Part shown: in pieces, positions 1 to 8,715 of the stretch
How positions within the stretch are numbered: position 1 is the stretch's first letter
How the letters are laid out: every line of letters starts with the position of its first letter
NCBI GenBank assembly: GCA_009782665.1
Contig: WRIP01000001.1
Span: forward strand, 1-32,459
Direction: 5' to 3'
Length of the DNA stretch: 32,459 bases
From: Oscillospiraceae bacterium
GTDB lineage: Bacteria; Bacillota; Clostridia; Oscillospirales; Ruminococcaceae
Translations under genes and position numbers: made by a program
The notes under the pieces: generated by a model
Databases searched by the model: none
What the model saw: the letters and a program-made list of their open reading frames with translations, nothing else
Told to the model about the DNA's origin: nothing

Positions 1-1961
1 TGACGGCTGATGGGAGCGAGTATGTTTGTGACAAAGTCCACCAATTCGGGACGATCTCCGGTAATCACTTTTGCTTCAATAGTTTCAGTTGCATCCTTCC
101 AGCTATCGGGGACTGTGATTTCCTGAACTGCATCACTACCTCTATCGATAGCGTCGTTGTTCATCTTGACAACTTCTTCACCTCTTCTGCCGTAAGATTT
201 AAAGGCAGCATCCTTCATGTAGGTTATGGCATCGTCCTTATCAATTATCTTCGCCAAACTAAAGAATGCAGACTGTAGCACGGTGTTGATTCTACCGCGT
301 AATCCCAACTCTTTATCGATTTTGTTGGCATCGATTATATATACCTTAATGTTGTTCTCGGCGATATATCTCTTATCTTTGGCAGGTAGGTACCTGTCCA
401 ACTCCTCGGCATTCCATTGGCAATTAATCAGGAAGGTGCCTCCAGGTTTGACGTCCTGTACCATATCGAACACACCGATATATGCGGGATTATGACATGC
501 AACAAAGTTTGCGTTATTGATGAGGTAGGTCGAATGAATCGGGGATGTTCCGAACCTCAGATGGGATATGGTCACACCTCCGGATTTCTTTGAATCATAC
601 TCAAAGTATGCTTGAGCATACATATCGGTATGATCTCCAATGATCATAATGCTGTTCTTGTTGGCACTAACCGTTCCGTCAGAACCCAGACCCCAGAATT
701 TACAAGAGGTGGTTCCGGCAGGGGTGGTATCTGGATTTTCCTTAACCTCTATCGACAGGTTGGTCACATCGTCGATTATACCTACCGTGAAGGGAGACTT
801 GTAGTCGGCAGAAGCGGCATTTTCGTATACTGCTACTATCTGTGCCGGGGTTGTATCTTTTGACCCTAAACCATAACGTCCTGAGAGGATATTCAGATGG
901 TTGAAGCTACCGGTATGCAGTGCAGCAACCACGTCTAGATAGAGTGGTTCACCTAAAGCACCTGGCTCTTTGGTTCTGTCAAGTACAACGACATTCTTTG
1001 TAGAGGTAGGCAGCTGTGCTATGAACTTTTGAGCGACAAAGGGACGATAGAGCCGTACCTTTATCAGTCCGACCTTCTCACCTTTGGAGACAAGGTAATC
1101 TATAGTCTCTTCTATCGTGTCACATGCAGAACCCATGGCCACGATGACCGTCTCAGCGTCTTCTGCACCGTAGTAATTGAATAGTCCGTAGTTGGTTCCG
1201 ATACGACGATTGACTTCATTCATGTAGTCTTCCACAATACCTGGAAGGTTATCGTAATATATATTACTAGCTTCTTTGGCTTGGAAGAAGATGTCGGGAT
1301 TCTGTGCAGTACCTCTTTGTACCGGACTGGCAGGATTGAGTGCATGGTTCCTGAACTCGGCTACCGCATCCCAATCCAACATCTCGGCCAGATCCTTGTA
1401 GTCCCAAGTATCTATCTTCTGCACTTCGTGAGAGGTTCTGAATCCGTCAAAGAAATTGAGGAAAGGAACCTTTCCCTTTATTGCTGCCAGATGAGCGACA
1501 GCGGTGAGATCCATGACCTCCTGGACATTGGATGAAGCCAGCATGGCAAAACCGGTCTGACGACATGCCATGACGTCGGAATGATCTCCGAAGATGGAGA
1601 GTGCATGAGCCGCGATGGCACGAGCTGAGACGTTGATAACGCAGGGTAATAACTCTCCAGCCATCTTGTACATGTTGGGTATCATCAACAGCAATCCCTG
1701 GGACGCTGTAAATGTTGTTGTCAACGCACCAGCTGCAAGTGAACCGTGCACTGCACCGGCTGCACCGGCTTCCGATTGCATCTCGATTACCTTAACGGTA
1801 TCGCCGAATATGTTTTTTTCTCCGTTAGCCGACTTTTCGTCCACCACCTCAGCCATAACCGAAGATGGTGTGATAGGATAGATAGCAGCTACCTCAGTAA
1901 ATGCATAGGATACATGTGAAGCTGCATGGTTACCATCCATCGTACTCTTAGTTCTCGCCAT
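1..1961 (-). CDS. nifJ: Pyruvate:ferredoxin (flavodoxin) oxidoreductase, 5' part
   Basis: Oxidises pyruvate to acetyl-CoA and CO2 while reducing ferredoxin, in the cytoplasm; the main ferredoxin-reducing enzyme of many anaerobes. Reading leftwards from the ATG at 1959-1961, about 653 codons are open and run off the window edge, so the C-terminal ferredoxin-type and thiamine-diphosphate domains (roughly 500 residues in single-chain enzymes) are not seen. Visible motifs are the N-terminal YPITPSS segment (about residue 30), the QSEAGAAGAVHG segment (glutamate contacting the thiazolium ring), and the FGDHSDVMACRQTGFA segment of domain I. Domain II follows, with RLYRPF and DRTKEPGALGEPLY. The start is supported by a GGAGG box six bases upstream. 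Monocistronic as far as can be seen, with its own predicted promoter. Identity is sure; only completeness is unknown. Confidence 0.96.
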   Translation of the reverse strand, partial: MARTKSTMDGNHAASHVSYAFTEVAAIYPITPSSVMAEVVDEKSANGEKNIFGDTVKVIEMQSEAGAAGAVHGSLAAGALTTTFTASQGLLLMIPNMYKMAGELLPCVINVSARAIAAHALSIFGDHSDVMACRQTGFAMLASSNVQEVMDLTAVAHLAAIKGKVPFLNFFDGFRTSHEVQKIDTWDYKDLAEMLDWDAVAEFRNHALNPASPVQRGTAQNPDIFFQAKEASNIYYDNLPGIVEDYMNEVNRRIGTNYGLFNYYGAEDAETVIVAMGSACDTIEETIDYLVSKGEKVGLIKVRLYRPFVAQKFIAQLPTSTKNVVVLDRTKEPGALGEPLYLDVVAALHTGSFNHLNILSGRYGLGSKDTTPAQIVAVYENAASADYKSPFTVGIIDDVTNLSIEVKENPDTTPAGTTSCKFWGLGSDGTVSANKNSIMIIGDHTDMYAQAYFEYDSKKSGGVTISHLRFGTSPIHSTYLINNANFVACHNPAYIGVFDMVQDVKPGGTFLINCQWNAEELDRYLPAKDKRYIAENNIKVYIIDANKIDKELGLRGRINTVLQSAFFSLAKIIDKDDAITYMKDAAFKSYGRRGEEVVKMNNDAIDRGSDAVQEITVPDSWKDATETIEAKVITGDRPELVDFVTNILAPISR

Positions 1962-2018
1962 TACATGACCTCCGATATATTTTTTAGTTGTCGTAAATCT
2001 CATATTTCATATAGCTAA

Positions 2019-2047
2019 ATATTAACAAATTGACGGGTTGTTGTAAA
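2019..2047 (-). promoter_or_regulatory. Predicted sigma-A-type promoter of nifJ
   Basis: On the minus strand TTTACA (2042-2047) and TAATAT (2019-2024) are separated by 17 bases and lie about 60 bases upstream of the nifJ start. The match is moderate and is inferred from sequence only. Confidence 0.42.
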
Positions 2048-2175
2048 GGTTACAATTGCCTTAATCATCCGTTTCGGTATCGATGTATCTGTTATCGGAC
2101 GCAACTGAGTGTATATACCGGTCACTGGATAGTTGACAGAAGCTACAAGAGAGATTTTTATCGATTTATTCTGAA

Positions 2176-2218
2176 CAAAAAACCATCAGGAGTCGGTTAT
2201 GATATAACTCCTGATGGT
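2176..2218 (-). terminator. Rho-independent terminator of rubrerythrin
   Basis: On the minus strand a perfect 12-bp stem (2207-2218 pairing with 2182-2193) with a 13-base loop is followed directly by a run of six T. It begins 14 bases after the rubrerythrin stop codon and separates that gene from nifJ. Confidence 0.88.
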
Positions 2219-2232
2219 CGGGTTTACTATTT

Positions 2233-2766
2233 TTAGTAGTTTACTAACTCAAGCTCGAAATATGCTTGGGGATGCTTACAGACCGGACATAGCTCTGGTG
2301 CTTCCTTAGCAACATGTATATGCCCACAGTTGCTACATTTCCAAACGACTATATCATCCTTGACAAACACCTTATCGTCCTCAAGGTTAGCGAGTAATGC
2401 TCTGTAGCGTTCTTCATGTGATCTTTCTATTTCGCCTACCTTCTCAAACAACCATGCGATATCTTGAAATCCTTCTTCTCGTGCCGTTACTGCAAATTCT
2501 GCATACATGTCGGTCCACTCTTCGTGTTCTCCCTCGGCAGCTGCTAGAAGATTTTCGGCGGTTGAACCGATTCCTACTGCTAATTTGTACCAAATCTCTG
2601 CATGTTCTTTTTCATTACCAGCGGTCTCTGTGAAGATATTTGATATTTGAACATACCCTTCACTTCTGGCTTTACTTGCAAAATATGTATACTTGTTGCG
2701 AGCTTGTGATTCACCAGCAAATGCATGTAACAGATTTGCTTCAGTTTTTGATCCTTTCAGGTCCAT
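2233..2766 (-). CDS. rbr: Rubrerythrin
   Basis: Non-heme di-iron peroxidase that reduces hydrogen peroxide in the cytoplasm using electrons from rubredoxin or NADH-rubredoxin reductase; typical oxidative-stress defence of anaerobes. The 177-residue protein has the usual two parts. The first is an N-terminal four-helix di-iron domain with candidate ligands Glu19, Glu52/His55 (ExxH) and Glu114/His117 (ExxH). The second is a C-terminal rubredoxin-like iron site with Cys144-x2-Cys147 and Cys160-x2-Cys163. This is slightly shorter than the 190-residue classical form but complete. AGGAG lies 7 bases upstream of the ATG. The gene stands alone with its own promoter and terminator. No clear PerR box was seen. 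Confidence 0.96.
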   Translation of the reverse strand: MDLKGSKTEANLLHAFAGESQARNKYTYFASKARSEGYVQISNIFTETAGNEKEHAEIWYKLAVGIGSTAENLLAAAEGEHEEWTDMYAEFAVTAREEGFQDIAWLFEKVGEIERSHEERYRALLANLEDDKVFVKDDIVVWKCSNCGHIHVAKEAPELCPVCKHPQAYFELELVNY

Positions 2767-2847
2767 ATCGTACTCCTTACTCCTAATATTTATATCATTC
2801 GTATGACGACCGTATTTTACATCCGTAATCGGTCGAGATACAACTAT

Positions 2848-2876
2848 ATTATACTTTATCCGATATATTTTTTCAA
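2848..2876 (-). promoter_or_regulatory. Predicted promoter of rubrerythrin
   Basis: Minus strand TTGAAA (2871-2876), a 17-base spacer, then a perfect TATAAT (2848-2853). It lies about 80 bases upstream of the start codon. A TTGACA just upstream gives too long a spacer (23) for the same -10. Confidence 0.7.
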
Positions 2877-3195
2877 TGTCAATAGTTTGATGATTTCTCT
2901 GCTCCCGGGAGAAAAATCCTTTCAGTACTATACAACTACTCGACAGTTATGAGAACAAGGAATATCCGGGATAAAGCAATGCTCCTATTGCTACCATTCT
3001 TAGGATACTCTATCAAATACCAATACTTATTTTTCATAGCTGTCACATAATGGATTTTTGACAATTCATACAGTATCTGAAGTATCAACAATCAGATTCC
3101 TAACCATATCAAGCAACTATCCTCAACCGTCGAAACACCACTATATTCTTGTGTCGACGACTGTTTTATGTTTGTGGATTCAGGTTTTTCCTTTA
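2877..3195. other. Intergenic region with a palindrome; no gene seen
   Basis: About 320 bases between the rubrerythrin promoter and the ABC transporter stop. No convincing reading frame is present. CTCCCGGGAG, a perfect 10-bp palindrome, sits at 2902-2911, about 25 bases upstream of the rubrerythrin -35, inside a wider imperfect dyad (GATTTCTC at the left and GAGAAAAATC at the right). A bulged stem near 3127-3160 could end the ABC transcript but is not followed by a T run, so I do not call it a terminator. Confidence 0.5.
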
Positions 3196-6100
3196 TCATT
3201 CGGAGCGTAACGCTTCAACAGGTGCTCTACGAGCTGCAGCAGATGCAGGAATCAAACCGGCAATATATGTCAACGTCATACTTATGATTACGAGTATAAC
3301 CGGTATCCCCGGCGGCATGATAACCAACCTTACGATTCCGAGCAGGTTATTCAGAATGATATTTGCAACTATGACAATAAGGGAAGTAATGAGTACTCCT
3401 ATAACCCCTGCAGTGAATCCGATTATTAGTGTCTCAGCATTGAAAACAAGTCGGATATTACCTTTACTAGCACCTACAGCTCGTAAAATTCCTATTTCTT
3501 TTTTCCTTTCGAGGACAGAAATGAAGGTAATAACGCCTATCATTATTGATGATACAATTAGCGCAACCGAGACAAAGGCAACCAGTGCATAGCTGACCAT
3601 ATCGATTATGTTGGTAACTGAGGACATCATCAATCCGACCATATCGATGAAATGTATCACTTTTTCAGGCTCATCATTTTCTTCCATACTCGCGTTATAT
3701 ATGTCCAAAATATCCAGCATTCTTTCCTTTGCTTCAAAGCTTCTCGGATATATATCAATCTGTGAAGGGATATTTACATCGGCATATCCCAGTTTTCGTA
3801 AATTCTGTTCATAGTCAGTCACCGATGGATTCATTATTGACATAATGAGATCATAGATTTCATCCTCACCTATTTCCATTTTAAATGCATCTGCCAGAGT
3901 TTCACCGTTGAACGATTCCATTGAGTCTTTCATTTTTACGGAAATCTCTTCAAATGTGCTTTGAATGGTGCTGGCAATTTGACCGGTAACAGCACTCATT
4001 GCAGCTTCCATAGTTTTAGGCAGTTCCGACATAGATTCTTTCAATGCCTGTCCAATTTGAGACGAGAGATTTTGCATGGCATCTTGAATGGCCGTTTCAA
4101 TTTGTGAAGACACTGCATTCATCATACTCTCCATGGCAGATTGCATCATGCTTTGCATTGCACTTGCTAAAGCTGCTTGCAATTGCTGTTGTACTGCCTG
4201 AACCACCTGTGTCATATATGCCGAGGTAGCCTGCATCATATACTCGGTCAACGCCGTTATTAAGGTTCCACTCAAATCTGTTGTTTGAAGCACATCCTCA
4301 AGTAGATTGTTTATCATTTCTTGTGTTTCCGACAGAGTAATATATTCAGTAAATACCGTCAATATCTCTTGCGGTGTTGTTGCACCAGGTGAGGCTGATT
4401 GCAGGTAATCCATGAAATCTGACATGATTAGATCAAGTATACCGGTAAGAGTACCGGGAGGCAGGTTGAGTTGAGTTGCCAAGGAAATGAGTAGATTATC
4501 AATATCGAACTGCGGAGGAGGTATGTTTGAGAAGTCTAACGTAATGTTACTAAAATCAATGTTTCCCATATCAATACCGCTAAAGTCAATATTACTGAAA
4601 TCCAAACCTTTTAAATCGAGGCCACTGAAATCCATACTTCCGAAATCGATATCCCCAAAATCTATGGCACTGAAATCAAAACTTTTGAAATCCAAATTGC
4701 TGAAGTCCATGCCGGAAAAATCAAACCCGGATAATGCATCTTCGAAGTCGAGTGTATTTCTGAACAGCTCTTCATCTACCGATATGATTTTTGAAAAATC
4801 AAATTCATGATCGGGATTATCTCTTTCATCCTCAAACGTTCTGCCTGACAGTATATTAATATCCGGATGAGCCAACTGTTCTTTCACCACATGATTACTT
4901 CGCACTTCCTCCATCAGATGAGTTATGAGCTCCGGTGTGTAGTTGACACCCATTGATAAAATTGTAGCGGTAGCATCTTCATTTGGTTGCACAATACCTA
5001 CAATCTTAAGATCTAAACTGTTTTTTATTAATTTCTTCATGAAGCCGGTATCGCCGGATTTATCTACCCATACGTCATACAATTGATCATATTGATACCA
5101 CTCAGCCGGATGTACGACCTTAAAGTACAAACTCATAAAGGTATCGTACGAATAGATCCCTTTCCCTTCAGATACTTCTATTTCAATATCGGTAGCATTT
5201 CTGAAAGAGTCAATCATCTGTCTCATTTCATCCCGATCGCGTACACCCAAGCAGAATAACATATAGTCAGTAATACTGTTATTACCTCTGAGAACCAGAA
5301 CTGCTTCATCATACCGCTGAGGCCAACGTCCCGCCAAGACATCATATTGAGATTCATAAAGATCCGGTTCATTGGGCAACTCTGAAAAAGCATTCATGTT
5401 ACTCATGATTAATCCGCTGGATGCATCACCGCTTCTCATACCTCTCATACCACCGAATACCGAATCCGGGTTAATCTGATCTATCCCTGTTGATGTATCT
5501 GCAATGAATATTTGCGGTGTAATATCATACTTATAGTGTACTGTACTGACATATTTTGAAATAGTCTGCTCATTCTCTTCCAAGTACTTTTTCAGACTCT
5601 CTAGATCATTCGTAGTTTGGGTAGAAAACAAAGTCTTCATGATATTCATTTCACGAACCCCGTCTATGGGTTCTGCTTCCAGCATCTCGCGTCTTACCTC
5701 CGAACGCATGTTCTCCCCGTCATCATTGTCCGATATGATATCGGACAAATCAAAACTCTGAGTTTGAATGACAAGCGGATATACGCTGAGGGTATCTTCT
5801 TCAATACCTCTGATATACTCATTAATCCCATTTGAAAATGCAAAAATTGTCGCAATTCCAATGATTCCTATCGAACCGGCAAAAGCAGTCAAGAATGTAC
5901 GACCTTTTTTTGTCATCAGATTAGAGAATGAAAGCGCGACTGCAGTAAAGAATGACATCCGTGATTTGCGTGTTTGGCGTCCTGTAGACCAATCTTCTAC
6001 TACTGGCTCATAAGGATTTGAATCTGAAGCGATTTTACCGTCTACGAGGTTGATAGTGCGATTTGCATATTGATGCGCCAACTCATTATTATGTGTGACA

Positions 6101-6684
6101 ATTATAACCAATCGGTCTTTTGCAATCTCTGTAAGCAGTTCCATCACCTGTTTGCTTGTAGTTGTATCGAGAGCTCCAGTGGGTTCATCTGCTAACAGTA
6201 TTTCAGGATCATTAATGATGGCCCTGGCAATCGCAACACGTTGCATCTGACCACCGCTGAGTTGCCCGGGTTTCTTTTTCATGTGATCTTCCAACCCGAC
6301 TTCTTTTAATACCGCTATTGCACGTTGACGACGTTCTCTCTTCGATACACCGCTCAAGGTTAAAGCCAACTCAACATTGGCAAGAACAGATTGGTGAGTA
6401 ATGAGGTTGTAGCTTTGAAATACAAACCCTATACGATTGTTCCGGTATGTATCCCAATCACTATCTTTGTATTCTTCGGTGGAAACATTATCTATTTCCA
6501 AGTCTCCAGAATCATATCTGTCAAGACCTCCGATAATATTGAGCATTGTGGTTTTCCCTGAACCGGATGGACCTAATATGGCTGCAAACTCATTATCTCG
6601 AAATGCAATCGAGACTTCATCTAAGGCATCTTGTGTAAAACCAGCAGTTGTATATGATTTCTTGATGTTTGTTAAACGTAGCAT
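3196..6684 (-). CDS. MacB/FtsX-type ABC transporter, fused ATPase and permease with a giant outer domain
   Basis: Single-chain ATPase plus FtsX-fold permease of the MacB/LolCDE superfamily, which moves or releases lipids, peptides or drugs by mechanotransmission and not by a central channel. Residues 1-225 are the ATPase: Walker A GPSGSGKTT at 38-46, Q-loop Gln90, signature LSGGQ 142-146, Walker B ILLADE 162-167, His198. A first membrane helix is at about 263-285. A very long outer domain (about 290-1015) follows, then three membrane helices at the C-terminus (after about 1020), giving the four-helix FtsX topology. At 1162 residues it is far longer than MacB (about 650). The outer domain includes twelve tandem pentapeptides (654-713) and an Ala/Met/Gln-rich, probably helical stretch (about 810-930). 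Start: ATG with AAGGA upstream. It lies 120 bases after the MarR gene and is probably co-transcribed with it; drug or antimicrobial-peptide efflux is an inference from that link. Substrate unknown. Confidence 0.92.
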   Translation of the reverse strand: MLRLTNIKKSYTTAGFTQDALDEVSIAFRDNEFAAILGPSGSGKTTMLNIIGGLDRYDSGDLEIDNVSTEEYKDSDWDTYRNNRIGFVFQSYNLITHQSVLANVELALTLSGVSKRERRQRAIAVLKEVGLEDHMKKKPGQLSGGQMQRVAIARAIINDPEILLADEPTGALDTTTSKQVMELLTEIAKDRLVIIVTHNNELAHQYANRTINLVDGKIASDSNPYEPVVEDWSTGRQTRKSRMSFFTAVALSFSNLMTKKGRTFLTAFAGSIGIIGIATIFAFSNGINEYIRGIEEDTLSVYPLVIQTQSFDLSDIISDNDDGENMRSEVRREMLEAEPIDGVREMNIMKTLFSTQTTNDLESLKKYLEENEQTISKYVSTVHYKYDITPQIFIADTSTGIDQINPDSVFGGMRGMRSGDASSGLIMSNMNAFSELPNEPDLYESQYDVLAGRWPQRYDEAVLVLRGNNSITDYMLFCLGVRDRDEMRQMIDSFRNATDIEIEVSEGKGIYSYDTFMSLYFKVVHPAEWYQYDQLYDVWVDKSGDTGFMKKLIKNSLDLKIVGIVQPNEDATATILSMGVNYTPELITHLMEEVRSNHVVKEQLAHPDINILSGRTFEDERDNPDHEFDFSKIISVDEELFRNTLDFEDALSGFDFSGMDFSNLDFKSFDFSAIDFGDIDFGSMDFSGLDLKGLDFSNIDFSGIDMGNIDFSNITLDFSNIPPPQFDIDNLLISLATQLNLPPGTLTGILDLIMSDFMDYLQSASPGATTPQEILTVFTEYITLSETQEMINNLLEDVLQTTDLSGTLITALTEYMMQATSAYMTQVVQAVQQQLQAALASAMQSMMQSAMESMMNAVSSQIETAIQDAMQNLSSQIGQALKESMSELPKTMEAAMSAVTGQIASTIQSTFEEISVKMKDSMESFNGETLADAFKMEIGEDEIYDLIMSIMNPSVTDYEQNLRKLGYADVNIPSQIDIYPRSFEAKERMLDILDIYNASMEENDEPEKVIHFIDMVGLMMSSVTNIIDMVSYALVAFVSVALIVSSIMIGVITFISVLERKKEIGILRAVGASKGNIRLVFNAETLIIGFTAGVIGVLITSLIVIVANIILNNLLGIVRLVIMPPGIPVILVIISMTLTYIAGLIPASAAARRAPVEALRSE
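4546..4725 (-). repeat. Twelve tandem 15-bp units coding pentapeptides in the ABC transporter
   Basis: Residues 654-713 of the transporter are twelve uninterrupted five-residue units with the pattern [FILM]-D-[F/L/M]-[SGK]-x. Asp is invariant at position 2 and Phe occupies position 3 in ten of twelve. The period resembles pentapeptide-repeat proteins (A[D/N]Lxx), which form a quadrilateral beta helix, but here the Asp precedes the aromatic centre. A further LDFSN follows out of register. Confidence 0.9.
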
Positions 6685-6804
6685 TAAGTAGTTTTCCTTC
6701 TTGTGTGTTTTATTCTGAATTCCTGTATTATCTGAATACGAATCTCTCTTTATTCGTAAGTCTGTGAGTTACAGCTTCTCCCAGTATTAAAGTGCTCAAA
6801 TTTT

Positions 6805-7251
6805 TCACTGTTCCGAGTGCATGTATTTTTGCGACAACTCATAGAATTGCTTTATCGAGTTTAAGAACAGTAATGTATCATCCTTCCCCATTTCAATAAA
6901 AACATTCGAGTAGATTTGCTTGATACTCTTTGTTTCCTCTTCGAAATACCTACGACCTGCATCAGTTATCGTTACGTGTATGTTGCGTCGGTTATTCTTG
7001 TCTGTTTCTCGATGAATATAACCTTTTTTCTCTAGACTAGCCAGAAGTGCAGATACTCTGCCGGTAGTGACCTGTAATGCCGTGCTCAGTTCGGTTGGTA
7101 ATACCTTTACATCCTGCTGAGTCAGAAAATGTAATGCAAAAAGCTCTCCCTTATTTGCTCGATTTATGTTTTCCAGCATATCCTTTTTACCACTTGCCAG
7201 AGTGTGACATAATTCGTCAAATGCTTTATCTACAAAATCCAAATTATCCAT
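6805..7251 (-). CDS. MarR-family transcriptional regulator
   Basis: Winged-helix DNA-binding repressor acting as a dimer; ligands of this family are typically phenolics, drugs or oxidants. The centre of the protein (LFALHFLTQQ, then LSTALQVTTGRVSALLASLEKKGYI) is the helix-turn-helix, followed by the wing with DKNNRRNIHVTITDAGR. I prefer the ATG at 7249-7251 (148 residues, MDNLDF), because AAAGGAG lies five bases upstream. An in-frame ATG at 7270-7272 would add seven residues but has no ribosome binding site. It is the first gene of a probable two-gene unit with the large ABC transporter. A dyad overlaps its own -10, so autorepression and control of the transporter are likely. Confidence 0.9.
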   Translation of the reverse strand: MDNLDFVDKAFDELCHTLASGKKDMLENINRANKGELFALHFLTQQDVKVLPTELSTALQVTTGRVSALLASLEKKGYIHRETDKNNRRNIHVTITDAGRRYFEEETKSIKQIYSNVFIEMGKDDTLLFLNSIKQFYELSQKYMHSEQ

Positions 7252-7293
7252 CCATACTCCTTTCATCAACATTACATAGTAATTATTATTAAC

Positions 7294-7312
7294 AGTATTA
7301 ACAGTTTATACT
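7294..7312. promoter_or_regulatory. Candidate MarR operator (19-bp dyad)
   Basis: AGTATTAACAGTTTATACT is an almost perfect palindrome of the form AGTAT-n-AAC-n-GTT-n-ATACT. Its size and symmetry are typical of MarR-family operators, and it overlaps the -10 of the marR promoter. The inference that the adjacent regulator binds it rests on position and symmetry alone. Confidence 0.6.
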
Positions 7313-7331
7313 ATATAATTGTTCCTGTCAA
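7305..7331 (-). promoter_or_regulatory. Predicted promoter of the marR-ABC unit
   Basis: On the minus strand a perfect TTGACA (7326-7331) is followed after 15 bases by TATAAA (7305-7310). The spacer is short, and other -10 registers (for example TAAACT at 17) are possible. Confidence 0.5.
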
Positions 7332-7348
7332 TAAATCTTTTGTTTAGA

Positions 7349-7378
7349 TTGAACTTGAAGCAACAACCATGTTAAAAT
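7349..7378 (+). promoter_or_regulatory. Predicted promoter of the HAD phosphatase gene
   Basis: TTGAAC (7349-7354) and TAAAAT (7373-7378) are separated by 18 bases, about 55 bases before the start codon. It diverges from the marR promoter. Confidence 0.4.
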
Positions 7379-7432
7379 ACAAACCGAAAGCAGCTTGACA
7401 TAACAACTATACGAATAACATGGAGAGCATTT

Positions 7433-8092
7433 ATGAAACAATATATGTATGCAATCTTTGATCTTGATGGGACATTGCTTGACACTGCTGAAGATCTGGC
7501 TGATTCAGTAAATCATGCCTTGACTCTGTCTAATCTTAATCAGCGTACACTCGAGGAGATTAAGCGGTTTGTCGGGAACGGCATAGCCAATCTTATCTCT
7601 CTTTCGGTCGGTAACGATGTATCCGAGGATACATACCAAAAAGTATTATCTGATTTCAAACAACACTATGCTTCAAATATCGCAAACAAGACTAAACCGT
7701 TTGACGGAATAATAGAGCTGCTTACCGCACTCAAAGAACACTCCGTTTCGGTTGCGGTATCTTCTAACAAATATCAAGCGGGTGTAGAAGAGTTATGTGA
7801 GTTATACTTCAAGGATCTTTATACCGCCGCGTTCGGAGAAAGGCCGAACGTACCTAGAAAGCCCGATCCCTCCATCGTATATACTGCTATAAGACAGCTG
7901 GGAGCATCATCTGACCTTACGCTATATATCGGTGACTCAGAGGTGGATGGTCAGACAGCAAAAAACGCCGGCATTGACTTTGTCGGAGTTTCCTGGGGGT
8001 TAAGACCTATTGAACTACTCATCGAGAGCGGTGCGATGGCAATAGTCGACCGGCCCGAGCATCTTTTAGCTTTTTTTGAGCCTTCCCTATAG
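7433..8092 (+). CDS. HAD-superfamily hydrolase, phosphoglycolate-phosphatase-like
   Basis: Soluble haloacid-dehalogenase-type phosphatase of 219 residues. Motif I is DLDGT with nucleophile Asp10 and acid Asp12; motif II is the Ser in VSSNK (about 112); motif III is the Lys in RKPDP (about 143); motif IV is GDSEVD. The helical insertion between motif I and motif II is the C1 cap of the phosphoglycolate phosphatase/pyrophosphatase PpaX group. Substrate cannot be fixed from sequence; phosphoglycolate or pyrophosphate are the usual candidates. GGAGAG precedes the ATG. Its stop codon overlaps the convergent rnfA-like gene by six bases, so there is no room for a terminator between them. Confidence 0.88.
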   Translation: MKQYMYAIFDLDGTLLDTAEDLADSVNHALTLSNLNQRTLEEIKRFVGNGIANLISLSVGNDVSEDTYQKVLSDFKQHYASNIANKTKPFDGIIELLTALKEHSVSVAVSSNKYQAGVEELCELYFKDLYTAAFGERPNVPRKPDPSIVYTAIRQLGASSDLTLYIGDSEVDGQTAKNAGIDFVGVSWGLRPIELLIESGAMAIVDRPEHLLAFFEPSL

Positions 8093-8698
8093 GGTGAAGA
8101 TCCTTCCAGTCAGGCTATAGATAGCCATTGCTAAACCTGCCAGATACAGTAATGTAACCGGCAACCCTTTGAAGGCGGCAGGGATATCACGACTCTGCAA
8201 CTTACGCTGTCCCTCCACTACATATATGATAGCAAGGGTGTATCCGATTGAGCTACCTATTGAGTAGACTATCGTCTCACTTAGTGTCATCTGCTCAATA
8301 CTCGACAGCATTATGACACCGAATACCATACTGTTAAAGGTCGCTGTGGGCATCGCCTCAGCGGCTTTTCCGATATGTTCATACGGAATAATTTTTATCG
8401 CAGTTATGAATACCAGAAGATATATCACCGACATAACCAATACCAATATCAACACACGGAAGATGGTTGCGTTTTCGATTCGATCGATATACGAGTGATA
8501 TATAGAGTAGTATATGACACTGCTTAAGGCCGTAGTCAATGAGAGCAGAATGCAGAAGATGACGGTGCTGCGTACATTGTCGACCAAAGAAATGACTCTA
8601 GACAAACCCATTGCGCGGGTAAAGACGACATTCTCAATCGTGATTGCTGCTAAAATTATCAGCAGATAATCTCCTAATATATTACCCATGTTACCCAT
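8087..8698 (-). CDS. RnfA/NqrE-family membrane protein lacking the cluster cysteines
   Basis: Six-helix membrane protein of the RnfA/RnfE/NqrD/NqrE family (203 residues, close to the usual 190-200). Family features kept include the N-terminal half helix (IENVVFTRAMGLS, matching NNFVLVKFLGLC in RnfA) and the C-terminal FKG...AGLA segment (FRG...AGLM). In Rnf/Nqr complexes the A and E subunits each give two cysteines to an intramembrane [2Fe-2S] cluster. Here GLCP has become GLSR, and the second motif NCAVLG reads NSMVFG, so both ligands are lost. Last gene of rpe-rnfD-rnfE-rnfA, starting 17 bases after the E-like gene. The family call is confident; function in electron transfer is doubtful. 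Confidence 0.85.
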   Translation of the reverse strand: MGNMGNILGDYLLIILAAITIENVVFTRAMGLSRVISLVDNVRSTVIFCILLSLTTALSSVIYYSIYHSYIDRIENATIFRVLILVLVMSVIYLLVFITAIKIIPYEHIGKAAEAMPTATFNSMVFGVIMLSSIEQMTLSETIVYSIGSSIGYTLAIIYVVEGQRKLQSRDIPAAFKGLPVTLLYLAGLAMAIYSLTGRIFTL

Positions 8699-8715
8699 GT
8701 TTGTTCCATTCTCCG

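Noticed and set aside
3127..3160. Terminator after the ABC transporter
   Set aside because: The stem has a two-base bulge and is not followed by T residues.
4487..4810. Plus-strand reading frame rich in Lys-Ser-Lys repeats
   Set aside because: It is the antisense of the pentapeptide repeats in the ABC transporter. The 15-bp period keeps both strands free of stops; no ribosome site.
8087..8092. Terminator between the HAD gene and the rnfA-like gene
   Set aside because: The genes overlap by six bases and no stem with a T run is seen nearby on either strand.
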